Positions 55,031 through 63,387 of a stretch of DNA of 64,000 nt are shown one piece after another. The DNA comes from Streptomyces angustmyceticus (GTDB lineage: Bacteria; Actinomycetota; Actinomycetes; Streptomycetales; Streptomycetaceae). The stretch lies in assembly GCF_019933235.1 (NCBI RefSeq), contig NZ_CP082945.1:3906001-3970000 (forward strand). Direction: 5' to 3'. Both the position numbers and the translations under genes were made by a program. The notes under the pieces are model-generated. The model was not told where the DNA came from, searched no databases, and saw only the letters and a list, made by a program, of their open reading frames with translations. Numbering within the stretch: position 1 is the stretch's first letter; each line of letters begins with the position of its first letter.

Positions 55031-55996
55031 ATGTCCGAGACCCGGACCCCGCAGATGCGCGCCGTCAGCCAGGACACCGCCGGCGGACCCGACGTCCTCA
55101 AGGTGATCACGACTGACCGTCCGGTGCCGGGCCCGACGGAGATCCTGGTCCGGGTGCACGCCGCGGGCGTCAATCCGACCGACTGGAAGACACGTGCCCA
55201 GGGCGCGTTCCTCACCGGCGCCGAGGCGCCGTTCACCCTGGGCTTCGACGTGTCCGGCGTGGTCGAGGAGGTCGGCCCCGGGGTGACCGTGTTCGCGCCG
55301 GGCGACCGGGTCTTCGGCATGCCCCGCTTCCCGCACCCCGCCGGAGCGTACGCGGAGTACGTCACGGCCCCGGCGCGCCACTTCGCCCCCCTCCCGGCCG
55401 GCCTGGACCATTTCCAGGGCGCCGCCCTCCCGCTGGCGTCGCTGACGGCCTGGCAGGCCCTTGTCGACACCGCGAACGTCCAGCCGGGCGCGCGGGTGCT
55501 GATCCACGCCGCGGCGGGCGGAGTCGGCCACCTGGCCGTGCAGATCGCCAAGTCCCGTGGGGCCTACGTCATCGGCACCGCGCGCCAGGCCAAGCACGAC
55601 TTCCTGCGCGGCCTGGGTGCCGACGAACTCGTCGACTACACCCAGCAGGACTTCGCGGAGACCGTGCGCGACATCGACGTCGTCCTCGACACCATCAGCG
55701 GCGACTACGGCCCCCGCTCGCTGCGCACCCTGCGCCCCGGCGGCACGCTGGTGTCGATCCTGCCGCTGGACGACTCCTTCCCGGCCGCGCGGGCGCGCGA
55801 GGCCGGGATCCGCGCCGGGTTCATGCTCGTCGAGCCCGACCGGGCCGGACTGCGCGCCGTCGCCGACCTGGTGAACAGCGGAAAGCTGCAGGTCAACGTC
55901 GACACCGTGCTGCCCCTCGAGGAGGCCGCGAAGGCGCACGCCCTCGGCGAGACCGGCCGCACCACCGGCAAGATCGTCCTGTCCGTCGCTCCCTGA
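55031..55996 (+). CDS. NADP-dependent quinone oxidoreductase-like enzyme
   Basis: ATG 55031 follows AAGGAGA and gives 321 residues of the zinc-free MDR family: HAAGVNPTDWK near 45, LGFDVSGVVEEVGPGV near 75, GDRVFGMPRFP near 95, and the NADP-binding AAAGGVGHLAVQIAK near 165. It reduces quinones or enones with NADPH. Cys ligands of the structural zinc are missing, as expected for this branch. The divergent GlxA-type regulator likely controls it. Confidence 0.9.
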   Translation: MSETRTPQMRAVSQDTAGGPDVLKVITTDRPVPGPTEILVRVHAAGVNPTDWKTRAQGAFLTGAEAPFTLGFDVSGVVEEVGPGVTVFAPGDRVFGMPRFPHPAGAYAEYVTAPARHFAPLPAGLDHFQGAALPLASLTAWQALVDTANVQPGARVLIHAAAGGVGHLAVQIAKSRGAYVIGTARQAKHDFLRGLGADELVDYTQQDFAETVRDIDVVLDTISGDYGPRSLRTLRPGGTLVSILPLDDSFPAARAREAGIRAGFMLVEPDRAGLRAVADLVNSGKLQVNVDTVLPLEEAAKAHALGETGRTTGKIVLSVAP

Positions 55997-56203
55997 CGGC
56001 GCCGCCTGCCGTCGATCCCCCACCGGCCGTCCCTCCGCCGACCGCCGGGACGGCCACATCGGGCGCGTTCAGGCGCACGCTCCGGGACCGAGGCATGCGT
56101 CCTGTGCCCGGCACCGGCGATGCGGGATCTCGGCTTCCCTGTCCTGCGACAGCGCCGTGACCTGGGGGCTTCTTCGCTCCGTCGCCACGGGAATCAGGCA
56201 CCG

Positions 56204-56914
56204 TCAGGCACCGGTCCGGTTCTCCGTCGCCGCCAGCACGGCGGCCAGCTCGTCCAAGCCGTTCAGCCGCCAGTCGAACGTGTCGGAGCTCTTCGGAGCG
56301 TCCCCGCCCGGTCGCCGCACATAGGCGGTTCGCATGCCCACCGCCTGGGCTCCTCGAAGGTCCCAGGCGTGGGCCGCGACCATCAGGACGCGCTCGGGCG
56401 GACATCCTGCCGCGTCGAGCGCGAGCCGGTAGACCTCCGGTGCGGGCTTGTAGGCCCGGACGTCTTCGGCGGACAGGGCCTGGTGCCACCGCAGCCCGGC
56501 GTGGGCGTGGAGACGGAGCAGGGTCGCGCGACTGGCGTGGGAGAGGCCCAGTACGGGAAATCGCCCGGCCAGGCGCGCGAGTCCGGCCAGGGAGTCGTGC
56601 CAGGGCTCGAGGCGCCGGCTCGCGGTGGCCAGTCGCTCGATGGCCTTCGGGCTGGTGAGCCCGGCGCGGTCGGCTACCCGGTGCGCCGCCTCGCGGTCGA
56701 TGAGCTCGGAGTTGACGTACGGCCGGTCGCGCTTCCCGATGCGTTGCTGCTCGTGCTCGACATGCTCGCGCCACAGGGTGAGCAGGTGGTCGACGGCGGC
56801 GTCATCAGCCGCGGGCACCGCGTCGTGAAGGGCCGCGCGCAGTCCGCCCGGCTCATCGACCATCGTTCCGAGGACATCGAAGACGACGACTTCGATGTCG
56901 GATGCCTCGGTCAT
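56204..56914 (-). CDS. Haloacid dehalogenase type II-like HAD protein
   Basis: 236 residues. Motif I is FDVLGTMVDEPGG with Asp12, motif II SHAS replaces the usual SNG/STG, motif III Lys in AYKPAPEVY, and motif IV VAAHAWDLRGAQAVGM. This is the L-2-haloacid dehalogenase branch, but the changed motif II leaves the activity open (dehalogenase or phosphatase). It is divergent from a CGNR protein gene across a region with paired operators. Confidence 0.83.
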   Translation of the reverse strand: MTEASDIEVVVFDVLGTMVDEPGGLRAALHDAVPAADDAAVDHLLTLWREHVEHEQQRIGKRDRPYVNSELIDREAAHRVADRAGLTSPKAIERLATASRRLEPWHDSLAGLARLAGRFPVLGLSHASRATLLRLHAHAGLRWHQALSAEDVRAYKPAPEVYRLALDAAGCPPERVLMVAAHAWDLRGAQAVGMRTAYVRRPGGDAPKSSDTFDWRLNGLDELAAVLAATENRTGA

Positions 56915-57002
56915 GTGGCCCCCTCTTCCGATTCAGGGTGGTCGGGCGCGACGCAGCCCGGGTCATCCGGTGGTGTGACCACTGACCACCCCGACCGACC
57001 GC

Positions 57003-57023
57003 GTCACCGGTTCAACAGGTGAC
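57003..57023. promoter_or_regulatory. Inverted repeat GTCACC-N9-GGTGAC, copy 1
   Basis: GTCACC at 57003 and GGTGAC at 57018 with a 9-bp spacer that itself contains GTT-C-AAC. A second copy of the same design lies exactly 40 bp downstream. Candidate operator of the CGNR gene and/or the divergent HAD gene. Confidence 0.6.
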
Positions 57024-57042
57024 GAGCCTTGTCCGGCCCCGC

Positions 57043-57063
57043 GTCACCTGTCAAGGTGGTGAC
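57043..57063. promoter_or_regulatory. Inverted repeat GTCACC-N9-GGTGAC, copy 2
   Basis: Same arms and same spacer length as copy 1, ending directly at the GTG of the CGNR gene, so a bound protein would cover the start. Confidence 0.6.
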
Positions 57064-57621
57064 GTGGATTTCGCATTCGTGAGTGGCAACCCGGCCCTGG
57101 ACCTGGTCGGTACCGTCGAGTCCCGTCGAGGCGCGGCCGCCGACCTGCTGGCCGCCCCGGCCGACCTCGAACAGTGGGTCCGCGCATGCGACGAACTCCC
57201 CGACCAGGTGACCGCCGACGCCGCGGGCTTCGCCTCTGCGCTGCGACTCCGCGAGGCTCTCTACACACTGGCGCTCGACCGCATGCGGAATCGTCGCTTC
57301 ACACCGGCCGGCCTGGAGATCGTCAATGACGTCGCGTCCGCGCCCGCCCTCGTGGTCACGCTGAGCGACGCAGGAGTGCGGCTGTCAGGAGATCTCCGCG
57401 CCACGCTCGCGCACCTCGCACGCAGCGGGATCGCCGTGCTCGCCGACCGCCACGCGCACTTGAAGGAGTGCGGACGTCCGGACTGCACCCGCCTCTATCT
57501 CGACCGCTCCCGCGGCGCCCGTCGCAGCTGGTGCGGCATGGAGGCCTGCGGCAACCGCGTGAAGGCCGCGGCCTATCGCGCCCGCAGACAAGCCGCCGAG
57601 CAGGGACTCGATCCCCGCTAG
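57064..57621 (+). CDS. CGNR zinc-finger protein (ABATE domain)
   Basis: GTG 57064 (AAGG four bases upstream) gives 185 residues; GTG 57019 would add 15. The N-terminal GNPALDLVGT opens an ABATE-type ligand domain, and the C-terminus carries Cys136, Cys141, Cys157 and Cys162 with CGNR at 162-165, a treble-clef zinc finger followed by basic residues. Members are probable DNA-binding, ligand-responsive regulators. The twin inverted repeats before its start may be its own operators. Confidence 0.87.
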   Translation: MDFAFVSGNPALDLVGTVESRRGAAADLLAAPADLEQWVRACDELPDQVTADAAGFASALRLREALYTLALDRMRNRRFTPAGLEIVNDVASAPALVVTLSDAGVRLSGDLRATLAHLARSGIAVLADRHAHLKECGRPDCTRLYLDRSRGARRSWCGMEACGNRVKAAAYRARRQAAEQGLDPR

Positions 57622-57643
57622 CACCCCTCGCGCAGGGCTCCGC

Positions 57644-59119
57644 TCACGTCTGCGCCATGTCCACGAAGCGCGAGTAGTGGCCCTGGAAGGCGACCGTGAT
57701 CGTCGCCGTGGGGCCGTTACGGTGCTTCGCCACGATCAGGTCGGCCTCGCCGGCGCGCGGGGACTCCTTCTCGTAGGCGTCCTCGCGGTGCAGCAGGATG
57801 ACCATGTCGGCGTCCTGCTCGATCGAACCGGATTCACGGAGGTCGGAGACCATCGGCTTCTTGTCCGTGCGCTGTTCGGGGCCACGGTTCAGCTGGGAGA
57901 GCGCGATGACCGGGAGCTCCAGCTCCTTCGCCAGCAGCTTGAGGTTACGGGACATGTCCGACACCTCCTGCTGGCGGCTCTCGGCCCGCTTCGAGCCGCC
58001 GGACTGCATCAGCTGAAGGTAGTCGATGACCACCAGCTTCAGCTCGTTGCGCTGCTTGAGCCGGCGGCACTTCGCGCGAATCTCCATCATCGACAGGTTC
58101 GGCGAGTCGTCGATGTACAGCGGCGCGGCGGAGACGTCCGGCATCCGGCGCGCCAGCCGCGTCCAGTCCTCGTCCGTCATGCTGCCGGAACGCATGTGGT
58201 GCAGCGCGACCCGTGCCTCGGCGGACAGCAGACGCATCGCGATCTCGTTGCGTCCCATTTCCAGCGAGAAGATCACGCTCGGCAGATTGCTCTTGATCGA
58301 GCAGGCCCGTGCGAAGTCCAGCGCAAGCGTCGACTTACCCATGGCGGGACGGGCCGCGATCACGATCATCTGGCCGGGGTGCAGGCCGTTCGTCAGGGAG
58401 TCCAGGTCGGTGAAGCCCGTCGGCACGCCCGTCATCTGGCCCTGGCGGGAGCCGATCGCCTCGATCTCGTCGAGGGCGCCTTCCATGATGTCGCCGAGCG
58501 GAAGGTAGTCCTCGCTGGTCCGCTGCTCGGTGACGGCGTAGATCTCCGCCTGGGCGCTGTTGACGATCTCGTCCACATCGCCGTCCGCCGCGTATCCCAT
58601 CTGCGTGATACGGGTGCCGGCCTCGACCAGCCGGCGCAGCACCGCCCGCTCATGGACGATCTCGGCGTAGTACTCGGCGTTCGCCGCGGTCGGTACGGAC
58701 TGGACGAGGGTGTGCAGATACGAGGCGCCGCCGACCCGGGCGATCTCGCCGCGCTTGGTCAGCTCCGCGGCGATGGTGATCGGGTCGGCCGGCTCACCCT
58801 TGGCGTACAGGTCGAGGATCGCCTGGTAGACCAGCTCATGGGCGGGACGGTAGAAATCCTCGCCCTTGAGGACCTCGACGACGTCCGCGATCGCGTCCTT
58901 GGACAGCAGCATGCCGCCGAGCACGGACTGCTCGGCGTCCAGGTCCTGCGGGGGGACCCGCTCGAAGCCGCCGGTCCAGGAACCGCCGTCGTCGTCACGG
59001 TCCTGCCGGTCACCGCGGCCGCGCCCCTTGCCCTCGCCCCGCCGGGAGCGGGCGGCCGGCAGCAGGTCGCTGGGACCGGAGTCCGCCCAGGGGTCATCCA
59101 TGGGCTCGGGAATGCTCAC
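57644..59119 (-). CDS. dnaB: Replicative DNA helicase DnaB
   Basis: GTG 59119 (GGAGG 7 bp upstream) gives 491 residues. An acidic/basic low-complexity start (1-50) precedes the N-terminal DnaB domain (about 55-160) and the RecA-like ATPase with Walker A ARPAMGKST near 255 and Walker B VVIDYLQLM near 360; QLNRGPEQR and LHREDAYE follow. It unwinds DNA at the fork. No intein is present. The upstream region carries a cluster of DnaA boxes. Confidence 0.97.
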   Translation of the reverse strand: MSIPEPMDDPWADSGPSDLLPAARSRRGEGKGRGRGDRQDRDDDGGSWTGGFERVPPQDLDAEQSVLGGMLLSKDAIADVVEVLKGEDFYRPAHELVYQAILDLYAKGEPADPITIAAELTKRGEIARVGGASYLHTLVQSVPTAANAEYYAEIVHERAVLRRLVEAGTRITQMGYAADGDVDEIVNSAQAEIYAVTEQRTSEDYLPLGDIMEGALDEIEAIGSRQGQMTGVPTGFTDLDSLTNGLHPGQMIVIAARPAMGKSTLALDFARACSIKSNLPSVIFSLEMGRNEIAMRLLSAEARVALHHMRSGSMTDEDWTRLARRMPDVSAAPLYIDDSPNLSMMEIRAKCRRLKQRNELKLVVIDYLQLMQSGGSKRAESRQQEVSDMSRNLKLLAKELELPVIALSQLNRGPEQRTDKKPMVSDLRESGSIEQDADMVILLHREDAYEKESPRAGEADLIVAKHRNGPTATITVAFQGHYSRFVDMAQT

Positions 59120-59301
59120 CCCGGCACCTCCTCCCGTCCGCGGCGCGGACCTTGCTGTGCTGTTCTTTCTTACGGCACAGCTCTGACAATCGAGACGCCC
59201 GACTCCGGTTACGGCGCGTCGAGTTCGGACGATTTCTCAAGCCGGAACAGGCGGCGGGTGCCGGACCACGGTAGGCCCGTGGGCACCGTCCGCCAATCTG
59301 G

Positions 59302-59310
59302 TTATCCACA
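59302..59310 (+). promoter_or_regulatory. DnaA box (perfect)
   Basis: TTATCCACA, the consensus R-box sequence; first of a cluster extending to about 59454. Confidence 0.8.
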
Positions 59311-59381
59311 GGCCATGTGGATGACTGCCCTACAGCTGTGGAGAAGTCCCCGGATCCTGTGCACGGCACGGGGGAAACTTC

Positions 59382-59390
59382 TGTGGACAA
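59382..59390 (-). promoter_or_regulatory. DnaA box (perfect streptomycete form)
   Basis: TGTGGACAA on plus, i.e. TTGTCCACA on minus, the preferred Streptomyces box. Confidence 0.8.
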
Positions 59391-59541
59391 GCACACAATC
59401 ACCCCGCCCGCGCCCCACTGACCTGCGCCTTTGTCATCCATAGGCTGTGGGGAAGAAAAACTTCCGCCCGGGGCTCAAGATCGCGACAAACGGCACAGGG
59501 GAGGTACCTCCACACAGCGGAAAGTAAGGACCACAATGGGT

Positions 59542-59571
59542 TTGCATCTCTTACCTGTGGACGATTACATT
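59542..59571 (+). promoter_or_regulatory. Promoter of the MATE gene, probably leaderless
   Basis: TTGCAT (59542-59547) and TACATT (59566-59571) are spaced by 18 bp. The start site would fall on or next to the ATG at 59578, giving a leaderless message. Confidence 0.5.
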
Positions 59572-59577
59572 GAGCGC

Positions 59578-60915
59578 ATGACCCAGGCTCCCGCGACACC
59601 GCGGCGCACCGGCCGCCGCCATGACCGCGAGATCATCGCCCTCGCCCTGCCCGCCTTCGGCTCACTGGTCGCGGAACCTCTCTTCGTCATGGTCGACAGC
59701 GCCGTCATCGGCCACCTCGGCACCCCTCAGCTCGCCGGCCTCGGCGTCGCCGCCGCCCTGCTCACCACCGCCGTCTCCGTCTTCGTCTTCCTCGCCTACG
59801 CCACCACCGCCGCGGTCGCCCGCCGGGTCGGCGCCGGCGACCTGCCCGCCGCCATCCGCCAGGGCATGGACGGCATCTGGCTCGCCCTCCTGCTCGGCAC
59901 CGCCGTCATCGTGACCGTGCTGCCCACGGCTCCCTGGCTCGTCGAGGCCTTCGGAGCCTCCGCCACCGCCGCCCCGCACGCGACGACATACCTGCGCATC
60001 AGCGCACTGGGCATCCCCGCGATGCTCGTCGTGCTGGCCGCCACCGGCGTGCTCCGCGGCCTCCAGGACACCCGGACCCCGCTCTACGTCGCCATCGGCG
60101 GCTTCTCCCTCAACGCCGCGCTCAACGTCTGCCTGGTCTACGGCGCCGGGCTCGGCATCGCGGGCTCCGCCTGGGGCACGGTCGTCGCCCAGTGCGGCAT
60201 GGCCGCCGTCTACCTCGCCGTGGTCATCCGCGGAGCGCGTCTGCACGGCGCCTCGCTGCGCCCCGACGCCGCGGGCATCCGTGCCTCGGCCCAGGCCGGC
60301 GTCCCCCTGCTGGTCCGTACGCTCTCGCTGCGCGCTGTGCTGATGATCGCCACCGCCGTCGCCGCCCGGCTCGGCGACGCCGAGGTCGCCGCCCACCAGA
60401 TCGTGCTCACGCTGTGGTCCCTGCTGGCCTTCGCGCTGGACGCCATCGCCATCGCCGGGCAGGCCATCATAGGCCGCTACCTCGGTGCCGAGGACCGCGA
60501 CGGCGCCCGGGCCGCCTGCCGCCGCATGGTCCAGTGGGGCATCGCCTCCGGCCTGGTCCTCGGCGTGCTGGTCGCGCTCGCCCGCCCCCTGTTCATTCCG
60601 CTTTTCACCTCGGACCCCGCCGTGCAGGGCCCGCTGCTCAGCACACTCCTTGTCGTGGCTGTGACGCAGCCGGTCTCCGGCATCGTCTTCATCCTCGACG
60701 GCGTGCTGATGGGCGCGGGCGACGGCCCGTATCTCGCGTGGGCCATGGTCGTGACCCTGGCGCTGTTCGCTCCGGCCGCCCTCGCGGTGCCTGCCCTCGG
60801 TGGCGGACTGGTCGCTCTGTGGTGGGCCATGGCCCTGATGATGACCGTCCGCATGCTGACTCTGTGGCTGCGCACCCGCTCGGGCCGGTGGATTGTGACC
60901 GGGGCCTCGCGCTGA
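59578..60915 (+). CDS. MATE family efflux transporter
   Basis: ATG 59578 gives 445 residues with twelve membrane segments in two homologous halves: PAFGSLVAEPLFVMVDSAVIGHLG early in the first half and the matching VRTLSLRAVLMIATAVAARLG early in the second. DinF-like MATE exporters move drugs or metabolites out using H+ or Na+. An upstream ATG (59536) with TAAGGA would add 14 codons, but these include TTA and other AT-ending codons and overlap the promoter, so it is rejected. Confidence 0.88.
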   Translation: MTQAPATPRRTGRRHDREIIALALPAFGSLVAEPLFVMVDSAVIGHLGTPQLAGLGVAAALLTTAVSVFVFLAYATTAAVARRVGAGDLPAAIRQGMDGIWLALLLGTAVIVTVLPTAPWLVEAFGASATAAPHATTYLRISALGIPAMLVVLAATGVLRGLQDTRTPLYVAIGGFSLNAALNVCLVYGAGLGIAGSAWGTVVAQCGMAAVYLAVVIRGARLHGASLRPDAAGIRASAQAGVPLLVRTLSLRAVLMIATAVAARLGDAEVAAHQIVLTLWSLLAFALDAIAIAGQAIIGRYLGAEDRDGARAACRRMVQWGIASGLVLGVLVALARPLFIPLFTSDPAVQGPLLSTLLVVAVTQPVSGIVFILDGVLMGAGDGPYLAWAMVVTLALFAPAALAVPALGGGLVALWWAMALMMTVRMLTLWLRTRSGRWIVTGASR

Positions 60916-60956
60916 ACCATCTCCCGCAACACACAGCGCGTGTCAATAATGACCGT

Positions 60957-61826
60957 GTGCGCTCGCTTGCCAGGAATTCCGTGCTGCCCCTGACGTTCAT
61001 CGTCATCGTGGCTGCTGCCGTGGTGGGCTACGCCTCGGAGGAAGCCGATATCAGCCGCGGCCGCGTCAGCGGTCACAGCAGCTTCGGCAAGTCCGGCGAG
61101 GCCGGCCAAGATCCCCAGGACCAGGATCCCGCCGCGACGGCCCCGGCCGACGACGGCAGCGCGTACACCCCGCGCAGAACCGAGCAGAACGCCCGGGTCG
61201 GCGCGGTCTTCGAGAAGGACGACTCCGGCGACCACTTCTGCACGGCGAGCGTGGTGCAGAGCCCGGGCCGGAACATGCTCATCACCGCGGCGCACTGTGC
61301 CTTCGACGCGGACGCCGGGGCGACCGTGGACGATCTTGTCTTTGCCCCCGACTACCGCGACGGCGACGAGCCCACCGGCCTCTGGAAGGTGAAGAAGGTC
61401 ATCGTCGACGACCGCTGGGCCAAGTCGCAGGACGAGGATCTCGACGTCGCCTTCCTCGTACTCGACAAGAAGAACGGCAAGCAGATCCAGGACGTCCTGG
61501 GCGGCAACACCCTCGGCATCGACCGCGGCTTCGACAACGAAGTCAAGATCACGGGCTACCCGACCAGCCGTGACACCCCGATCTCCTGCCAGAACCGCAC
61601 CACGAAGTACAGCGACACCCAGCTGCGCATCCAGTGCACCGACTTCGAGGGCGGGACGAGCGGCAGCCCCTGGCTGGCCGACTACGACCCGAGGAGCCAC
61701 ACCGGCACGGTCATAGGTGTGCTCGGCGGCCATGAAGGCGGCGGTGACGAGGACGACGTGTCCTACGCCGCGTACTTCGACGACGACATCGCCAAGCTCT
61801 ACCGGCGCGCCCAGGACGAGGACTGA
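60957..61826 (+). CDS. Exported trypsin-like serine protease
   Basis: GTG 60957 gives 289 residues. Residues 6-25 form a membrane anchor or signal sequence (SVLPLTFIVIVAAAVVGYA), followed by an Asp/Gln/Pro linker. The protease domain shows His in LITAAHCAFD, Asp in DEDLDVAFLVL and Ser in GGTSGSPWL, the complete triad. Two cysteines (FCTAS and AHC) may form the usual disulfide. It lies 41 bp after the MATE gene and ends before a shared terminator. Confidence 0.87.
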   Translation: MRSLARNSVLPLTFIVIVAAAVVGYASEEADISRGRVSGHSSFGKSGEAGQDPQDQDPAATAPADDGSAYTPRRTEQNARVGAVFEKDDSGDHFCTASVVQSPGRNMLITAAHCAFDADAGATVDDLVFAPDYRDGDEPTGLWKVKKVIVDDRWAKSQDEDLDVAFLVLDKKNGKQIQDVLGGNTLGIDRGFDNEVKITGYPTSRDTPISCQNRTTKYSDTQLRIQCTDFEGGTSGSPWLADYDPRSHTGTVIGVLGGHEGGGDEDDVSYAAYFDDDIAKLYRRAQDED

Positions 61827-61850
61827 TTGCGGGCCGTCGGCGCCCGGACA

Positions 61851-61894
61851 CGCCGAAGGGCCGCACCCCGGTGACGGGATGCGGCCCTTCGGCG
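61851..61894. terminator. Bidirectional terminator between the protease gene and rplI
   Basis: A perfect 15-bp stem (61851-61865 with 61880-61894), with a further CCCG/CGGG stem inside the loop, placed 24 bp after the protease stop and 10 bp after rplI on the other strand. Confidence 0.88.
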
Positions 61895-61904
61895 TGGTGC
61901 GGAA

Positions 61905-62351
61905 TTACGCGGCGACGACCTCGACGCCGAGCTTCGCAACGACCTCGGCGTGCAGCCGCACGGAGATCTGGTGCGCGCCAAGGGTCTTGATCGGCGAGCC
62001 GAACTCGACACGACGCTTGTCGACGTCCGGACCACCGGCGGCCTTGATCGCCGAGGCGACGTCGGCCGGGGTGACGGAGCCGAACAGACGGCCCGCGTCG
62101 CCGGCACGAACGGCCAGCTTCACGCTGACGCCCTCGAGCTGGCCCTTGACCTCGTTGGCCTGCTCGATCGTGGCGATCTCGCGGATCTTGCGACCGCGGC
62201 GGATCTGCTCGACGTCCTTCTCGCCACCCTTGGTCCAGCGGATCGCGAAACCACGCGGGACCAGGTAGTTACGGGCGTACCCGTCGCGGACGTCAACGAC
62301 GTCGCCGGCGGTGCCGAGACCGGAGACCTCGTGGGTGAGGATGATCTTCAT
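61905..62351 (-). CDS. rplI: 50S ribosomal protein L9
   Basis: 148 residues. The N-terminal MKIILTHEVSGLGTAGDVVDV and the motif GYARNYLVPRGFA are diagnostic. It binds 23S rRNA near the L1 stalk base. It is the last gene of the rpsF-ssb-rpsR-rplI operon and is followed by a strong terminator. Confidence 0.98.
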   Translation of the reverse strand: MKIILTHEVSGLGTAGDVVDVRDGYARNYLVPRGFAIRWTKGGEKDVEQIRRGRKIREIATIEQANEVKGQLEGVSVKLAVRAGDAGRLFGSVTPADVASAIKAAGGPDVDKRRVEFGSPIKTLGAHQISVRLHAEVVAKLGVEVVAA

Positions 62352-62369
62352 GATTCGGTCACCCTTCCC

Positions 62370-62606
62370 TTATCGCGCGGTGGACGTGTAGGGCAGCAGC
62401 GCCATCTCACGGCTGTTCTTCACGGCCGTGGCGACGTCACGCTGGTGCTGAGTGCAGTTGCCGGTGACTCGGCGGGCACGGATCTTGCCGCGGTCGGAGA
62501 TGAACTTCCGCAGCAGGTTCGTGTCCTTGTAGTCGACGTAGGAGATCTTCTCCTTGCAGAACACGCAAACCTTCTTCTTAGGCTTGCGAGCAGGCGGCTT
62601 CGCCAT
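62370..62606 (-). CDS. rpsR: 30S ribosomal protein S18
   Basis: 78 residues with KVCVFCKEKISYVDYKDTN, which has both cysteines of the zinc-type (C+) S18. S18 pairs with S6 on the platform of the small subunit. It follows ssb after 111 bp, a gap that contains a parS site, and precedes rplI by 18 bp. Confidence 0.97.
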   Translation of the reverse strand: MAKPPARKPKKKVCVFCKEKISYVDYKDTNLLRKFISDRGKIRARRVTGNCTQHQRDVATAVKNSREMALLPYTSTAR

Positions 62607-62670
62607 TGTCTCTCTCCAATGAGTTCAAGAAGTTTGTGCTGACGCCCTCAAGGCCCCTGGCCGTCTCACG

Positions 62671-62694
62671 GCGCTGTTTCACGTGAAACAGCGC
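62671..62694. promoter_or_regulatory. parS site within a perfect 24-bp palindrome
   Basis: Core GTTTCACGTGAAAC at 62676-62689, full consensus TGTTTCACGTGAAACA, extended to 24 bp of perfect symmetry between ssb and rpsR. In RNA it would form a strong hairpin inside the ribosomal operon. Confidence 0.95.
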
Positions 62695-62717
62695 GGAGCC
62701 GAGCCGGTTGTCCGGAC

Positions 62718-63305
62718 CTAGAAGGGCGGCTCGTCCGAGTAGCCACCGCCGGAGCCGCCGCCCCAGCCACCGCCGCCACCCTGCTGACCACCGCCGGCAG
62801 GACCGTTGGTCGCCCACGGGTCGTCGGCGGGAGCACCGCCGCCGCCCTGCTGGCCGCCGCCGGGGCCGCCGCCCCAGCCGCCGCCGCCCTGGCCACCGCC
62901 CTGCTGACCGCCGCCGAAGCCGCCGCCCTGACCACCGCGACCGCTGGTCTTGGTGATCTTGGCCGTGGCGTTCTTCAGGCTCGCGCCGACTTCCTCGACG
63001 TCGAGCTCGTAGACCGTGCGCTTCACGCCCTCGCGGTCCTCGTACGACCGCTGCTTGAGGCGGCCCTGGACGACCACGCGGGTACCCCGCGTCAGGGACT
63101 CGGCGACGTTCTCCGCCGCCTGGCGCCACACCGAGCAGGTCAGGAACAGGCTCTCGCCGTCCTTCCACTCATTGGTCTGGCGGTCGAACGTGCGGGGAGT
63201 GGACGCGACGCGGAACTTCGCGACCGCCGCACCGGACGGGGTGAAGCGCAGCTCGGGGTCGTCGACAAGATTGCCGACAACCGTGATGACGGTCTCGCCT
63301 GCCAT
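62718..63305 (-). CDS. ssb: Single-stranded DNA-binding protein
   Basis: 195 residues. An OB fold covers 1-115 (MAGETVITVVGNLVDDPELRF, then VWRQAAENVAESL), followed by a Gly-rich flexible linker with GGGQQGGG repeats and the acidic tip DEPPF that recruits repair and replication proteins. It lies between rpsF and rpsR, the conserved order. The long glycine linker is typical for the main streptomycete SSB. Confidence 0.97.
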   Translation of the reverse strand: MAGETVITVVGNLVDDPELRFTPSGAAVAKFRVASTPRTFDRQTNEWKDGESLFLTCSVWRQAAENVAESLTRGTRVVVQGRLKQRSYEDREGVKRTVYELDVEEVGASLKNATAKITKTSGRGGQGGGFGGGQQGGGQGGGGWGGGPGGGQQGGGGAPADDPWATNGPAGGGQQGGGGGWGGGSGGGYSDEPPF

Positions 63306-63387
63306 TAGGGGAACCTCTCGGCGGGTGTGCTGCTGGCTGCTGGTGTTGCTGCTACTCGGACCCGGTTACCGCTGGACGCTTGCGCGC

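Larger units (their letters stand above)
59120..59577. other. dnaB / MATE intergenic region with a DnaA-box cluster
   Basis: 458 bp without a gene and less GC-rich than the surroundings. Perfect DnaA boxes are TTATCCACA at 59302-59310 and TGTGGACAA at 59382-59390. Boxes with one mismatch to a consensus (TTATCCACA or TTGTCCACA) are TGTGGATGA 59316-59324, TGTGGAGAA 59337-59345, and TGTGGACGA 59556-59564; TGTGGGGAA 59446-59454 has one to two. A -35/-10 pair for the MATE gene lies at the right end. Confidence 0.75.

Noticed and set aside
55190..55200. CACGTG in the oxidoreductase gene as parS
   Set aside because: Only the inner six bases match; flanks differ.
61950..62642. Long plus-strand frame over rplI and rpsR
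   Set aside because: Antisense shadow of two ribosomal protein genes caused by high GC at codon position three.
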